From Paenibacillus sambharensis (GTDB lineage Bacteria > Bacillota > Bacilli > Paenibacillales > Paenibacillaceae), in NCBI RefSeq assembly GCF_003233845.1, contig NZ_QKRB01000058.1, positions 1 to 64,000 of the forward strand: a stretch of DNA of 64,000 nucleotides, read 5' to 3'. Of this stretch, positions 16,758 through 25,347 are shown one piece after another. Numbering within the stretch: position 1 is the stretch's first letter; the number at the start of each line of letters is the position of its first letter. Below the pieces are notes generated by a model. It was not told where the DNA came from. It saw only the letters and a program-made list of their open reading frames with translations, and searched no databases. Made by a program: the position numbers and the translations under genes.

Positions 16758-17309
16758 CTAAAAACCGAATTTGCTGACCAGCTCCAGCTCCATAGGCTCA
16801 TCCCCATACATATGACGCAGGAGCAGCCTGATTTCCAGCAGTCCGCTGCTGCAGGCGTTCCCCTGCGGGCAGCTCAGCTTGATGCTGGAGCCCCCCGGCT
16901 CCTCAGCTGATACCGGAACGACTTCAGCCTGGACCGGAATTTCCCGGCGCACGTTCGCATCCCCGATGAACAGCGCCCCCTTATTTTCCGTATTGCGAGC
17001 GATATACACCTGGTGTTCCACCTTCTCTCGCTCCTCATTCAACCGCAGCACGACCTTCGTTCCGCCTGCATCGAGCTGCTCCAGCTCATCCGGACCAAAT
17101 GTATACAGCTCCGTCATAATGGAGGACATGATCAAATCCCCTTCATCGCGAAGCGAATTTTCGATGCTGATCTTGTTATACGCATTGATTCCAAAGGTAA
17201 TGGAACCGTATATGACACCGAGTACAACCGACAACAGCGTTAGCGACGCGATCAGCTCAATTAATGTAAAACCCCGCTCATCGGCCGCTCTGTTAACGTA
17301 TCGCTTCAT
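16758..17309 (-). CDS. Minor type IV prepilin (PilW-like)
   Basis: A basic leader, MKRYVNRAADERG, precedes FTLIELIASLTLLSVVLGVI, the class III prepilin signal with Glu at mature position 5. The rest (about 183 residues) is a small globular domain with two cysteines in CPQGNACSSG that could form a disulfide. The start at 17309 overlaps the previous gene by 17 bases and has GGAGGGT eleven bases upstream, which I prefer to the in-frame start at 17366. It is the middle gene of a three-gene set (prepilin, prepilin, PilX-like) that likely forms the minor pilin priming complex. Confidence 0.85.
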   Translation of the reverse strand: MKRYVNRAADERGFTLIELIASLTLLSVVLGVIYGSITFGINAYNKISIENSLRDEGDLIMSSIMTELYTFGPDELEQLDAGGTKVVLRLNEEREKVEHQVYIARNTENKGALFIGDANVRREIPVQAEVVPVSAEEPGGSSIKLSCPQGNACSSGLLEIRLLLRHMYGDEPMELELVSKFGF

Positions 17310-17835
17310 CGGTAATATAACCCTCCACCTCAGTCCAGCCGCGCTTGTTAGCCGGCTCTGCCGCATTCTTGACCGTGACCTTCACAGGGATCAGATAAGG
17401 CGCAATGGCTTTTCTGTCCGCCGAAGCCCGCATTTGCTCATGCAGACTGTCCTGGTACTCAATCGTAATCTGGTAGGTAATCCCGTTAACCGTCGGATTC
17501 AGCACCGCTGCCAGCACCTCGGAATGGCCGACAAGATCCGAATAAGCACTGCATGCGGCAGGACGGCACAGCCTTGATGTCAGCGAAGGATGATCATCCG
17601 CCTCATCACGCAGGTCAAAATGCCCAGCCAGCTTGTCGTAGCTCTGCTTCTCAATATAGAACAGCGCATTGCGCGCCAGATTGACCATTACCGTCTTGCT
17701 CTGATTCCCCTTGGCATTGGCCAGCGACTGGACAAAAAAGCCTGTCATCGTCAACCCGACGATGGATAATATGACCACTGATAGCATGATTTCGATAAGG
17801 GTGAAGCCTTCTTCCCCGCTGCGCTGCCGTCTCAT
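17293..17835 (-). CDS. Minor type IV prepilin (PilV-like)
   Basis: The N-terminus MRRQRSGEEGFTLIEIMLSV has the prepilin cleavage site and Glu at mature position 5. It is followed by a hydrophobic helix (VVILSIVGLTMTGFFVQSL). About 180 residues in all. The C-terminal domain includes a Cys pair (SRLCRPAACS). ATG 17835 is favoured, with GGGAAGG upstream, over TTG 17853. It is the first gene of the minor prepilin operon, which runs minus-strand towards the agr-like locus. Upstream lies the divergent T-box leader of ilvA. Confidence 0.84.
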   Translation of the reverse strand: MRRQRSGEEGFTLIEIMLSVVILSIVGLTMTGFFVQSLANAKGNQSKTVMVNLARNALFYIEKQSYDKLAGHFDLRDEADDHPSLTSRLCRPAACSAYSDLVGHSEVLAAVLNPTVNGITYQITIEYQDSLHEQMRASADRKAIAPYLIPVKVTVKNAAEPANKRGWTEVEGYITDEAIR

Positions 17836-17944
17836 CCGCCAGTCCCTTCCCAAAGGTTTCTTATTCCTCTATTTTATCATAGTTCGACAGCTTCCGACTG
17901 TCATTTTTTTGTTAGTCGGGCCTTTAGTCAGGGGGCGCCTGCGG

Positions 17945-17973
17945 TTGACATTTGAACGCGCCAGCGGTATAAC
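17945..17973 (+). promoter_or_regulatory. Sigma-A promoter of the ilvA T-box transcript
   Basis: A consensus TTGACA (17945-17950) and TATAAC (17968-17973) are separated by 17 bases. Transcription would start near 17980, about 30 bases before the T-box stem I. This is among the best promoter matches in the window. Confidence 0.8.
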
Positions 17974-18009
17974 AATACTAATCTCAGTAATCTGTTAAAT
18001 AATGATTCA

Positions 18010-18318
18010 GTGAAGAGAACAGGTACATCAGCAACGCTTCGCCCAGAGAGTCGGCACAACCGCTGAAAGCCGATCTTAGCTTCTGATGCTATATCATCTC
18101 CGAGAATCCGGGCCCACTCCAGCTGACTGCAGGTGACGAACGTTCACGTTCAGCGGCAAGTCCGGACGGCCATCCACCGTTAGAGGGGAAGACGTTCCAA
18201 TACGTTACATGAGGAGCCGTATAACCTGCGAAGCCAGCCTGTCAGGCCGTGCCTGCAAGCATACGGAACTAGGGTGGTACCGCGAGTCAATCTCGTCCCT
18301 TTGGACGGGATTTTTTTG
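18010..18318 (+). promoter_or_regulatory. T-box riboswitch controlling ilvA
   Basis: The leader has the T-box hallmark AGGGTGGTACCGCG at 18271-18284, which pairs with the 3-prime end of uncharged tRNA. A factor-independent terminator follows (GTCC/GGAC with a T7 run, about 18289-18317). In stem I, GCCC (18041-18044) pairs with GGGC (18110-18113) and is followed by the AGAGAG kink-turn element. The specifier loop contains GAATCC, so the likely specifier codon is ATC (18106-18108) for isoleucine. This agrees with control of the first enzyme of isoleucine synthesis. The specifier call is by eye and less certain than the T-box call. Confidence 0.93.
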
Positions 18319-18468
18319 TGTTGAGCCAGGGCATCAACCCGCAATAACCCTTGTCGCACGGGATTTTCAAACCCATACGGGTGATTTTTCAAGCGGCAAC
18401 AGCTGCTTTTTTAAGATAGGGTCAGGTTTGGTTAGGACCTGCAAGAGGTCGAGAGAGGAGAGAACAGA

Positions 18469-19752
18469 ATGAAGGATCAGGAGCAAAAGGAGCAAACCCA
18501 CATCCGGGATGGAGTCGGACTCGGCGATATCGTAATGGCCCAGCATCAGTTGAAGGAGGTCGTCGTACGGACGCCCTTGCAGCACAGCAGAGCGCTGTCC
18601 GAGCGCTATGCCTGTCAGGTATATCTGAAGAGAGAGGATTTGCAGGTTGTCCGGTCGTTCAAAATCCGCGGAGCCTTCCATAAGATGCACAGCCTGCAGC
18701 CTGAGGAGCTCGCGAAGGGAGTTGTATGCGCAAGCGCCGGCAATCACGCACAGGGGGTTGCCTATTCCTGCCAGACGCTTGGCGTACCAGGGAAAATCTT
18801 CATGCCAAGCACCACTCCTCGCCAGAAGGTCAGTCAGGTAAAATTTTTCGGCGGTGAGCAGGTTGAAGTCGTCTTGGTCGGCGACACCTATGACGATGCG
18901 TATACAGCGGCGATTGCGGTGAGCAGAAAGCAAGGCATGACCTTCATCCATCCGTTCGATGACCCGAAGATCATTGCAGGCAACGGCACCATCGGGCTCG
19001 AGCTGATTGAAGATGCGGACACGCTGCCCGACTACCTGTTCGTAACGATCGGCGGCGGCGGTCTGGCAGCCGGGGTTGGAGCCTATGTGAAAAATGTCGC
19101 CCCCTCCACCCGCCTGATCGGCGTTGAGCCTGAAGGTGCCCAGTCGATGAAAGCCTCACTGGAAGCCGGCATCGTGACACCATTGGAGCAGATCGAGAAA
19201 TTCGTGGATGGCGCCGCCGTTAAGCGGGTTGGGGACCTCACCTTTGAACTCTGCAAGGAATTCCTGGATGATATCGTCGCTGTGCCGGAAGGCCAGGTCT
19301 GCACCACCATTCTCGAGCTCTATAATGCCAGCGCTATTGTGGCCGAGCCTGCGGGCGCGCTCACCATCTCAGCGCTGGAGCAGTATCGTGAACAGATCAA
19401 GGGTAAGACGGTTATCTGCGTGGTCAGCGGCGGCAACAACGATGTCGACCGGATGCAGGAAATCAAGGAGAAGTCGCTTATTCACGAGGGATTGAAGCAT
19501 TATTTTATGATCAATTTCCCGCAGCGGGCAGGCGCTCTGCGCGAGTTTCTCGACGATGTGCTCGGACCACATGACGACATCACCCGGTTTGAGTATACGA
19601 AGAAGCACAATAAGGACAACGGTCCCGCTCTCGTCGGCCTGGAGCTCAAGCACAAGGAAGACTACGAGCCGTTAATGGCGCGCATGCGCAGCAAAGGACT
19701 GCAGTTCCAAGAACTGAACAAGGATTCGTTCCTGTTCAATCTGCTGATCTGA
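18469..19752 (+). CDS. ilvA: Threonine deaminase (biosynthetic threonine ammonia-lyase)
   Basis: This PLP enzyme converts threonine to 2-oxobutanoate and ammonia, the first committed step of isoleucine synthesis. The Schiff-base lysine lies in VRSFKIRGAF (about residue 65), the substrate loop is SAGNHAQG, and the phosphate-binding glycine loop is TIGGGGLAAG. The 427 residues, with one short ACT-like C-terminal domain (HYFMINFPQRAGALREFLDD), match the compact Firmicute form (about 420 residues) rather than the longer two-ACT enzymes. GAGAGGAGAG lies just upstream of the ATG. Expression is set by the T-box leader and feedback may act through the C-terminal domain. Confidence 0.96.
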   Translation: MKDQEQKEQTHIRDGVGLGDIVMAQHQLKEVVVRTPLQHSRALSERYACQVYLKREDLQVVRSFKIRGAFHKMHSLQPEELAKGVVCASAGNHAQGVAYSCQTLGVPGKIFMPSTTPRQKVSQVKFFGGEQVEVVLVGDTYDDAYTAAIAVSRKQGMTFIHPFDDPKIIAGNGTIGLELIEDADTLPDYLFVTIGGGGLAAGVGAYVKNVAPSTRLIGVEPEGAQSMKASLEAGIVTPLEQIEKFVDGAAVKRVGDLTFELCKEFLDDIVAVPEGQVCTTILELYNASAIVAEPAGALTISALEQYREQIKGKTVICVVSGGNNDVDRMQEIKEKSLIHEGLKHYFMINFPQRAGALREFLDDVLGPHDDITRFEYTKKHNKDNGPALVGLELKHKEDYEPLMARMRSKGLQFQELNKDSFLFNLLI

Positions 19753-19767
19753 CCGGCGGAAAATAAG

Positions 19768-19819
19768 AAGGGAGTCCACAGACGCATCGCGTCCGCTTGA
19801 GCTCCCTTGCTCGTTTTTT
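19768..19819 (+). terminator. Terminator after ilvA
   Basis: AAGGGAG (19768-19774) pairs with CTCCCTT (19802-19808) across a loop of GC-rich sequence, followed by a run of Ts at 19813-19819. Confidence 0.8.
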
Positions 19820-19833
19820 GTTAGCGTTTGATG

Positions 19834-20097
19834 TGCTGTTGGGCTGTTGGGCTGTTGGGCTGTTGGGCTGTTGTGCTGCTGTACTGTTGTGTTATCGTGC
19901 TGCTGGCTGTTGGGCTGTTGGGCTGCCGTGTTGGCGTGTTGCTGGCTGTTGGGCTGTTGGGCTGTCGTGTTGTCGTACTGCTGGCTGTTGGGCTGTTGGG
20001 CTGTCGTGTTGTCGTACTGCTGGCTGTTGTGCTGTTGGGCTGCCGTGTTGGCGTGCTGCTGGCTGTTGTGCTGTTGGGCTGTCGTGTTGTCGTACTT
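19834..20097. repeat. Minisatellite with 39-bp units
   Basis: Units built from GGCTGTTGGGCTGTTGGGCT followed by GTCGTGTTGTCGTACTGCT recur about five to six times with a period near 39 bp. A shorter GGGCTGTT repeat starts the block. Because 39 is a multiple of three and no stops occur, long frames stay open on both strands; none has a sensible start or domain. The stretch 19820-20993 holds no gene that I can support. Confidence 0.9.
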
Positions 20098-20349
20098 TCG
20101 TCCCTGCCCGTTGACTCGCTCAAACCCTGCCTCCTACCGCTCCCCGCTGCCCCTGCAACTAATCTTTGTTCAAGCCTGTACACTCGCCCGGCACTCCTGT
20201 TCAATGTACAGTAACACCTTACCAGCAAATCTGCTTCCGCTTCCACCCCACCGCTGCTGCACCTTGCAAGACTCGTGTCCGCTTATCACTTGCTGCATAC
20301 CGCGCTGTCCAATTCGGGCTCTATTGTGGGCTCTACGTTACCCCGGCCA

Positions 20350-20537
20350 AAAAACCTGCAAAAGTGCAGGCTTTACTCCCACACTTCATACCCGTAGTTA
20401 AATACCTGCAAAAGTGCAGGTATTTTCAGAGTCCTATTGTTCTAATCGCTATTTCGGTTGAAATTCCTGCAGATTTGCAGGCTTTCAACCCATTTGAGAC
20501 CGGACAGAAGAAAAAGCCTGCACAATCACAGGCTTTT
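20350..20537. repeat. Array of four short palindromes CCTGCA-N4-TGCAGG
   Basis: Four hairpins start at 20355, 20405, 20466 and 20517. Each consists of CCTGCA, four bases and TGCAGG (the fourth ends CACAGG), usually flanked by A-rich sequence before and T-rich sequence after. In the second hairpin the arms extend to 11 bp (AAATACCTGCA with TGCAGGTATTT). Start-to-start distances are 50, 61 and 51 bp. A second array with the same distances lies near 54.2 kb. Confidence 0.9.
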
Positions 20538-20588
20538 CGTTTTCTTTCGCTATCTCGAGCTGCTCCGAGCAACTTCTGCCTATATCTG

Positions 20589-20827
20589 CACGCTTGCGCT
20601 GCTCCGTGCTGCCTCGGCCTGCTTCGCATGCTTGCGCTGCCCGTGCTGCCTCGGCCTGCTTCGCACGCTTGCGCTGCCCGTGCTGCCTGGCCTGCTTCCG
20701 CATGCTTGCGCTGCCCGTGCTGCCCGGCCTGCTTCGCACGCTTGCGCTGCCCGTGCTGCCTCGGCCTGCTTCCGCACGCTTGCACTGCCCGTGCTGCCTC
20801 GGCCTGCTTCCGCACGCTTGCGCTGCA
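20589..20827. repeat. Minisatellite with 37-38-bp units
   Basis: About seven copies of a unit containing CGCACGCTTGCGCTGCCCGT and GCTGCCTCGGCCTGCTT lie head to tail with minor changes. They precede the stop codon of the convergent aldo/keto reductase gene. Frames stay open on both strands through the block, but the translations are simple repeats without recognisable domains. Confidence 0.9.
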
Positions 20828-20993
20828 CCGAGCAGCTTCTGCTTCTGCATCCGCTTCACTTCGCTGCAGCCTGCTCCCTTCAGCACTTGGCAGTGCCTCC
20901 AGCATCCAGCAGCCAGCAGCCTACCGGCAGCTTGTAACCCTGCTTCCCGCGCGCTCCATAAACGTGCTGCCTCACGCTGCCTTCAGCCACCTC

Positions 20994-21971
20994 TTACCAC
21001 GCATAAGCGCGAGGCGCATCTCCGCCCGGTCCGGGGAAAATCTCGTCCAGGCGCTTCAGCGCGCCCTCGTCCAGCTGCAGTTCCAGCGCGCGCAGCGAGC
21101 GCTCGAACTGCTCCGCTGTACGCACGCCGATAATCGGCGCGGTTACCGCCGGATTCGCAAGCAGCCATGCCAGCGATACGACGTCTTCGCCTTCCCCCAG
21201 CTCCTTGCACAGCTCCGCATACGCTTCAAGCTGTGCTCTGTGCTTCTCGACCCGGCTCGTATCGCCGCTGCGTTTGCCCGAGCCGCCGCGCAGGGCATTG
21301 CCGCCCAGCAGGCCGCCGTCGAGCGGGCTCCACGGGATAATGCCGAGGCCAAACGACTGCGCGGCCGGCAGCACTTCAAGCTCAGGCAGACGGCACAGCA
21401 GGTTGTACTTGTGCTGCTCGGAGATCAGTCCCAGGAAGCCGCGGCGCTTCGCTTCACCCTGTGCAACCGCAATATCCCAGCCGGCAAAATTACTGGAGCC
21501 GACATATCCGATTTTCCCCTGAAGCACCGCCGTCTCAAATCCGCCCCACAGCTCATCCCAGTTGACATTGCGGTCTATATGATGCATCTGATACAGCTCA
21601 ATATGATCGGTCTGCAGGCGACGAAGCGAGCCCTCCAGATGCCGGCGAAGCTTGTAAGCGGACAGTCCGCCTTCTCTATTGGGACCGTCATACGGGTCAC
21701 TCATGTCCCCATAGAATTTAGTTGCAATAACAGTCTTCTCCCGGCGTCCGCCCCCTTGGGCGAACCAGCGGCCGATAATTTCTTCCGTGCGGCCGGCGTT
21801 TTCTCCCCAGCCGTAAACGTTTGCAGTATCAAAGAAATTAATGCCTGCGTCAAGCGCCGCATCCATAATGCGGAAGGCGTCCTTTTCCTCTGTATCCACA
21901 CCAAAATTCATAGTTCCAAGGCAAAGCCTGCTGACTCGCAGACCCGATTTTCCGAGATATGTGAATTTCAT
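20994..21971 (-). CDS. Aldo/keto reductase
   Basis: This NADPH-dependent oxidoreductase has 325 residues and a TIM-barrel fold. The catalytic tetrad is visible: Asp and Tyr in DTANVYGWGENAGRTEE, Lys in VIATKFYG and His in LYQMHHIDR. The N-terminus KFTYLGKSGLRVSRLCLGTM is typical of the YajO/YghZ-like subgroup. The C-terminus is Arg/Glu-rich. AAGGAGG precedes the ATG by about ten bases. The physiological substrate cannot be read from sequence. It stands alone between the repeat region and the divergent glycolipid synthase gene. Confidence 0.94.
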   Translation of the reverse strand: MKFTYLGKSGLRVSRLCLGTMNFGVDTEEKDAFRIMDAALDAGINFFDTANVYGWGENAGRTEEIIGRWFAQGGGRREKTVIATKFYGDMSDPYDGPNREGGLSAYKLRRHLEGSLRRLQTDHIELYQMHHIDRNVNWDELWGGFETAVLQGKIGYVGSSNFAGWDIAVAQGEAKRRGFLGLISEQHKYNLLCRLPELEVLPAAQSFGLGIIPWSPLDGGLLGGNALRGGSGKRSGDTSRVEKHRAQLEAYAELCKELGEGEDVVSLAWLLANPAVTAPIIGVRTAEQFERSLRALELQLDEGALKRLDEIFPGPGGDAPRAYAW

Positions 21972-22134
21972 ATAAAAATAGACCTCCTTTTTTGTTGAAA
22001 GCCGTTTGTGAACTCCTGTTTACGGGGTTAATAGTAGTATAACAAGCTTGGGCATTACTTACAAAGGTTCCATACGGTGTTCATACTCTGATGACATTTC
22101 TGATTTAAACTACGAGCGGGAGGTGTGTCTTTCC

Positions 22135-23385
22135 ATGTCCTTGTCAAACCTAAATCGTACACAATCATTCACGGGCAAGAAGGTAATGCTGGTGTATGCT
22201 TCCTATGGGGAGGGACACCTGCAGGCGGCACGTGCGCTGCAAGCCGCTCTTGAAGACCGCGGCATTAAGCAGACGGTCATGGTCGATCTGATGGCCGAAG
22301 CTCATCCGTGGATCAGCGCATTTACCCGCAGCTTCTATATGAAGAGCTTCACCCTGCTGCCGGGCTTGTACGGCTGGGTCTATGATACGACGCGAGATAT
22401 GCGCCATAACTCACTGTTTGGCGACTGGCTCCATTCCTTCGGCCGTTCCACAATGAGACGGCTGCTCGAGAGGGAACGTCCTGATGCTGTCATACATACA
22501 TTCCCCATGTTCGTCATGCCGACTCTTCGTACGAAGGCCGATTCCCGGAAAATACCAAGCTGTGCTGTCCTGACGGACTTTGATCTGCACGGCCGCTGGA
22601 TTCATCCCGGCATTGACCGTCTATACGTGCCCACCGATGACCTTAAGCAGGAAGCTATCGACCGGGGCGTGGCTGCTGACCAGATTTGCGCCAGCGGCAT
22701 TCCGCTCAAAAGCGGCTTCGATTATATAGAGCCTCTCCCCGAGTACCGGGAGCGCTTCGGCTTCACAGAGAACGAACCCATCGTGCTAATCATGGCGGGC
22801 GCCCAGGGCGTCATGCCGGATGTGGCTTCCTTGTGCCGCCGGCTTCTCCAGCATCCCGGGCTTTCGGTTGCGCTTGTCTGCGGACGTAATGCGGTCCTGG
22901 CCAGATCAGTCAGGCAATCCCTCGACAATGAGGGTTATGGTTCCCGGCTGCGCATCTTCGATTTCGTCGACCGGATTCACGAGCTGATGGCGATTTCCAC
23001 CTGCCTGGTCACCAAGCCAGGCGGCTTAACTCTGGCAGAGGGGCTTGCGGCGGGGCTTCCCATATTCCTGTACCGGCCTGTTCCCGGCCAGGAAAGACGC
23101 AATGCCGAGTACCTGGCACGCATGAAAGCGGCGGTTGTCTGCAGCCGGCCGCAGGAGCTGGTGGAAGAAATTGTGAAACTAATTCGCCAGCCTGATCGTC
23201 TACATACCAGTAAGCAAGCTTTAGCCGCCCTGCAGAAGCAGCAGGCGGCGGAGACGATCGTAACTGATTTCCTCGAAACTCTTCAAGCCTTCGAAGACCG
23301 GGGAATCTCGTCTCCACCGTCTCCGAAGCAACGGAAACGGTTATTCCGATTACAAAGGGGTAAGCCTGGTGGCATTCAAACGTAG
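22135..23385 (+). CDS. UgtP/YpfP-like diacylglycerol glucosyltransferase
   Basis: This is a GT28-type enzyme expected to add glucose from UDP-glucose to diacylglycerol, making glycolipid anchors for lipoteichoic acid. The N-terminal acceptor domain has the MGDG-synthase signature YASYGEGHLQAARAL. The C-terminal domain has the donor-binding motif TKPGGLTLAEGLAAGLP and PGQERRNAEYL. The protein has 416 residues from the start at 22135, chosen for GGGAGGTG nine bases upstream; an upstream in-frame ATG at 22048 lacks a site. The 3-prime end overlaps the next gene by 17 bases. A related processive galactosyltransferase function cannot be excluded. Confidence 0.9.
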   Translation: MSLSNLNRTQSFTGKKVMLVYASYGEGHLQAARALQAALEDRGIKQTVMVDLMAEAHPWISAFTRSFYMKSFTLLPGLYGWVYDTTRDMRHNSLFGDWLHSFGRSTMRRLLERERPDAVIHTFPMFVMPTLRTKADSRKIPSCAVLTDFDLHGRWIHPGIDRLYVPTDDLKQEAIDRGVAADQICASGIPLKSGFDYIEPLPEYRERFGFTENEPIVLIMAGAQGVMPDVASLCRRLLQHPGLSVALVCGRNAVLARSVRQSLDNEGYGSRLRIFDFVDRIHELMAISTCLVTKPGGLTLAEGLAAGLPIFLYRPVPGQERRNAEYLARMKAAVVCSRPQELVEEIVKLIRQPDRLHTSKQALAALQKQQAAETIVTDFLETLQAFEDRGISSPPSPKQRKRLFRLQRGKPGGIQT

Positions 23386-24565
23386 CATCGCATTCGGTCC
23401 GGAAATTATTCTGTTTTCGATCATTCTCTTCTTTATTGAATTTGTAAGAGGCGCTGTCGCAATCAGCTTCATTCCCATCTATGGCGAGAAATCGCTGGGC
23501 CTGTCGCTTGATATTATCGGCGTGGCCATAACCGCGCATTATTTGACCGACACCATTCTTAAGATTCTGATCGGCTGGCTGCTCGACCGGATGTCGGTAC
23601 GAACCGTTGTCCATGTTGGACTGCTTATATCGCTGCTCGGCGTTGTCCTGCTGGGCTTTGCCGAATATCCTTGGATGTTCATCATGGCAGCGGCTATTTA
23701 CGGCATCGGCATATCGCCGATCTGGATTGTCTGCTTGACCAAAGTAACCGAGGAGCGCCGGGCCACCCAGATGGGCTATCTGTATACAATCTGGTTCATC
23801 GGCCTTGGCGCCGGCCCAATCTGCTCCAACCTGCTGCTGGATTACAGTCCGCGGCTGACATTCTACCTGCTCGTTGGCCTGTCTCTGGTCGCTTGGGTGC
23901 TGTCGCTGTTCATCAGCAACAGGCAGGAACGCCGTGTCGCAACGATTCCATTCAGCGAGCAGCTCGCAATTCTCCGCGAGAAACTGTCCCGCATGCGGCT
24001 GCTTCTGCCCGGCATGATTCTCCAGACGACAGGAGCCGCGATGCTCGTGCCGATCCTTCCGAGCTTCGCCGAGAAGCAGCTTGGGATTAACAATTCCCAA
24101 TATTCCATCCTGCTCGTTGCCGGAGGAGCCTGCACGATTCTGGCCCTCATGCCGATGGGCCGCTTAACGGACCGGATTGGCGGACGCAAGTGGTTTCTGG
24201 TTGGCGGATTCTCAATCTTCGCCTTGTCACTGGGATTCCTGGCTACGACCCCGCCTCTATGGCAGTGCGTTGTGCTCGCTGCCGTGCTCGGCATATCATA
24301 CGCAGCCGTGCTGCCCGCCTGGAATGCCCTGCTGGCCGCCTATGTACCGCCTGCACAGCAGGGGCTAGGGTGGGGGATATTTTCCACGGTGGAAGGCATC
24401 GGCGTCATGGTCGGACCTGTGGCCGGCGGCGTAATTGCCCAGCTGCAGAACGAATCCAATGTCGTCTGGATCAGCGCCCTGCTGTTCGCAATAATCGGGG
24501 TGTTCTACATCCTGTTCCCCGCCAGCCTGTTTACCGGCGGAGAAGACAAGCGCAGCGTATCCTGA
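23369..24565 (+). CDS. MFS transporter, possible LtaA-like glycolipid flippase
   Basis: This is a 398-residue protein with about 12 transmembrane helices and MFS loop motifs (GWLLDRMSVRTVVHVG, GRLTDRIGGRKWFL). The start is GTG at 23369 with AAGGGG eight bases upstream. It overlaps the preceding glycosyltransferase gene, so the two are translated together. In Staphylococcus aureus, ypfP is followed by ltaA, an MFS protein that moves the glycolipid anchor across the membrane. The same order here suggests a similar job. That is inference from context; drug export is the default alternative. Confidence 0.88.
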   Translation: MAFKRSIAFGPEIILFSIILFFIEFVRGAVAISFIPIYGEKSLGLSLDIIGVAITAHYLTDTILKILIGWLLDRMSVRTVVHVGLLISLLGVVLLGFAEYPWMFIMAAAIYGIGISPIWIVCLTKVTEERRATQMGYLYTIWFIGLGAGPICSNLLLDYSPRLTFYLLVGLSLVAWVLSLFISNRQERRVATIPFSEQLAILREKLSRMRLLLPGMILQTTGAAMLVPILPSFAEKQLGINNSQYSILLVAGGACTILALMPMGRLTDRIGGRKWFLVGGFSIFALSLGFLATTPPLWQCVVLAAVLGISYAAVLPAWNALLAAYVPPAQQGLGWGIFSTVEGIGVMVGPVAGGVIAQLQNESNVVWISALLFAIIGVFYILFPASLFTGGEDKRSVS

Positions 24566-24581
24566 CGGCATTGCCGTCAGG
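24561..24581 (+). terminator. Strong hairpin at the end of the MFS gene
   Basis: CCTGACGGCA and TGCCGTCAGG form a perfect stem that includes the stop codon, followed by CTTTATT. The T-run is weak, so it may be partial termination or an mRNA-stabilising structure before the DedA-like gene. Confidence 0.55.
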
Positions 24582-24631
24582 CTTTATTATGAATACAATA
24601 ATAACTATCACAATTTTTATCGAAAAAGCTG

Positions 24632-25237
24632 GTGAACATGATCGACATCCAACAATGGCTGCAGGAATTGAAACAGCTCGATAAAGAGCAGCTGCAGCAA
24701 ACCATCGAGAGTTATTCCGCTTTTGGACCCCTGCCGGGCCTTCTTCTTCCGCTGCTGGAGGCGTTCTTGCCATTCCTCCCGCTGCTGCTGTTCGTGGCGG
24801 TGAATGCCAATGTGTACGGGCTATGGCTCGGCTTCCTGCTGTCGTGGGGCGGCGTATCGGCCGGTTCGATCCTGATGTTCCTGCTGGCACGCAAGGTTGG
24901 CGGCCGGTTTGGCAGCTGGCTGCAGAAGCGTTATCCGGCGACTTCCCGCTTCTTCCACTGGATTGAGCGCAAGGGCTTCACGCCTATCTTCCTGCTGGCC
25001 TGCTTCCCGTTCTCGCCTTCGTTCCTGATTAATCTCGCGGCCGGGCTCAGTACAGTGAAATTCCATACCTTCATGATTGCCATTCTGATGGGCAAGGCTG
25101 TCATGGTGTTCTCCATATCACTGCTCAGCTTCGACATCACTGATCTGGCTAGTGAACCTTGGCGCATCGTCATTGCACTTGCCACTATAGCCATCATGTG
25201 GTTCGGCGGCAAGCGGCTGGAGGCACGTTATCAATAG
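24632..25237 (+). CDS. DedA/TVP38-TMEM64 (SNARE-associated) family membrane protein
   Basis: This is a 201-residue integral membrane protein. The central VTT/DedA region includes LPLLEAFLPFLPLLLFVAVN, a GFLLSWGGVSAGSILMFLLA helix with the conserved Gly, and FLLACFPFSPSFLINLAAGL, the family motif. Members move phospholipids or undecaprenyl phosphate across the membrane. The start may be GTG 24632 or ATG 24638; neither has a good ribosome binding site. It follows the glycolipid genes by 66 bases and may share their transcript, fitting a membrane-lipid theme. Confidence 0.88.
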   Translation: MNMIDIQQWLQELKQLDKEQLQQTIESYSAFGPLPGLLLPLLEAFLPFLPLLLFVAVNANVYGLWLGFLLSWGGVSAGSILMFLLARKVGGRFGSWLQKRYPATSRFFHWIERKGFTPIFLLACFPFSPSFLINLAAGLSTVKFHTFMIAILMGKAVMVFSISLLSFDITDLASEPWRIVIALATIAIMWFGGKRLEARYQ

Positions 25238-25347
25238 CGGATAAGCATCTGCCCGCTTCGTATCTCACAGGAAGCTTGAGCCAGACATAAGATGCGGGAC
25301 CTTGAGGCACACTTAACCGGGAAGACTGGTGAAAGGAGTGACCTGTC

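Noticed and set aside
18180-18392. Minus-strand frame over the T-box leader
   Set aside because: It lies on the complement of a structured T-box riboswitch and terminator and has no ribosome binding site.
19821-20246. Open frame on the minus strand with Thr/Pro/Gln/Asn repeats
   Set aside because: It is a translation of the 39-bp minisatellite, whose period is a multiple of three. No signal peptide or ribosome binding site supports it.
20350-20537. CRISPR array at the hairpin quartets
   Set aside because: Elements are only about 16-26 bp, differ from each other, and have unequal spacing (50, 61, 51). No cas genes are present. A REP-like structured element fits better.
20166-21998. Open frame of 610 codons on the plus strand
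   Set aside because: It runs through non-coding repeats and then antisense to the aldo/keto reductase. It has no ribosome binding site or domain, and the length comes from stop-poor GC-rich repeats.
23009-24100. Open frame of 363 codons antisense to the MFS gene
   Set aside because: It overlaps two clear genes on the other strand, with no start signal and low-complexity composition.
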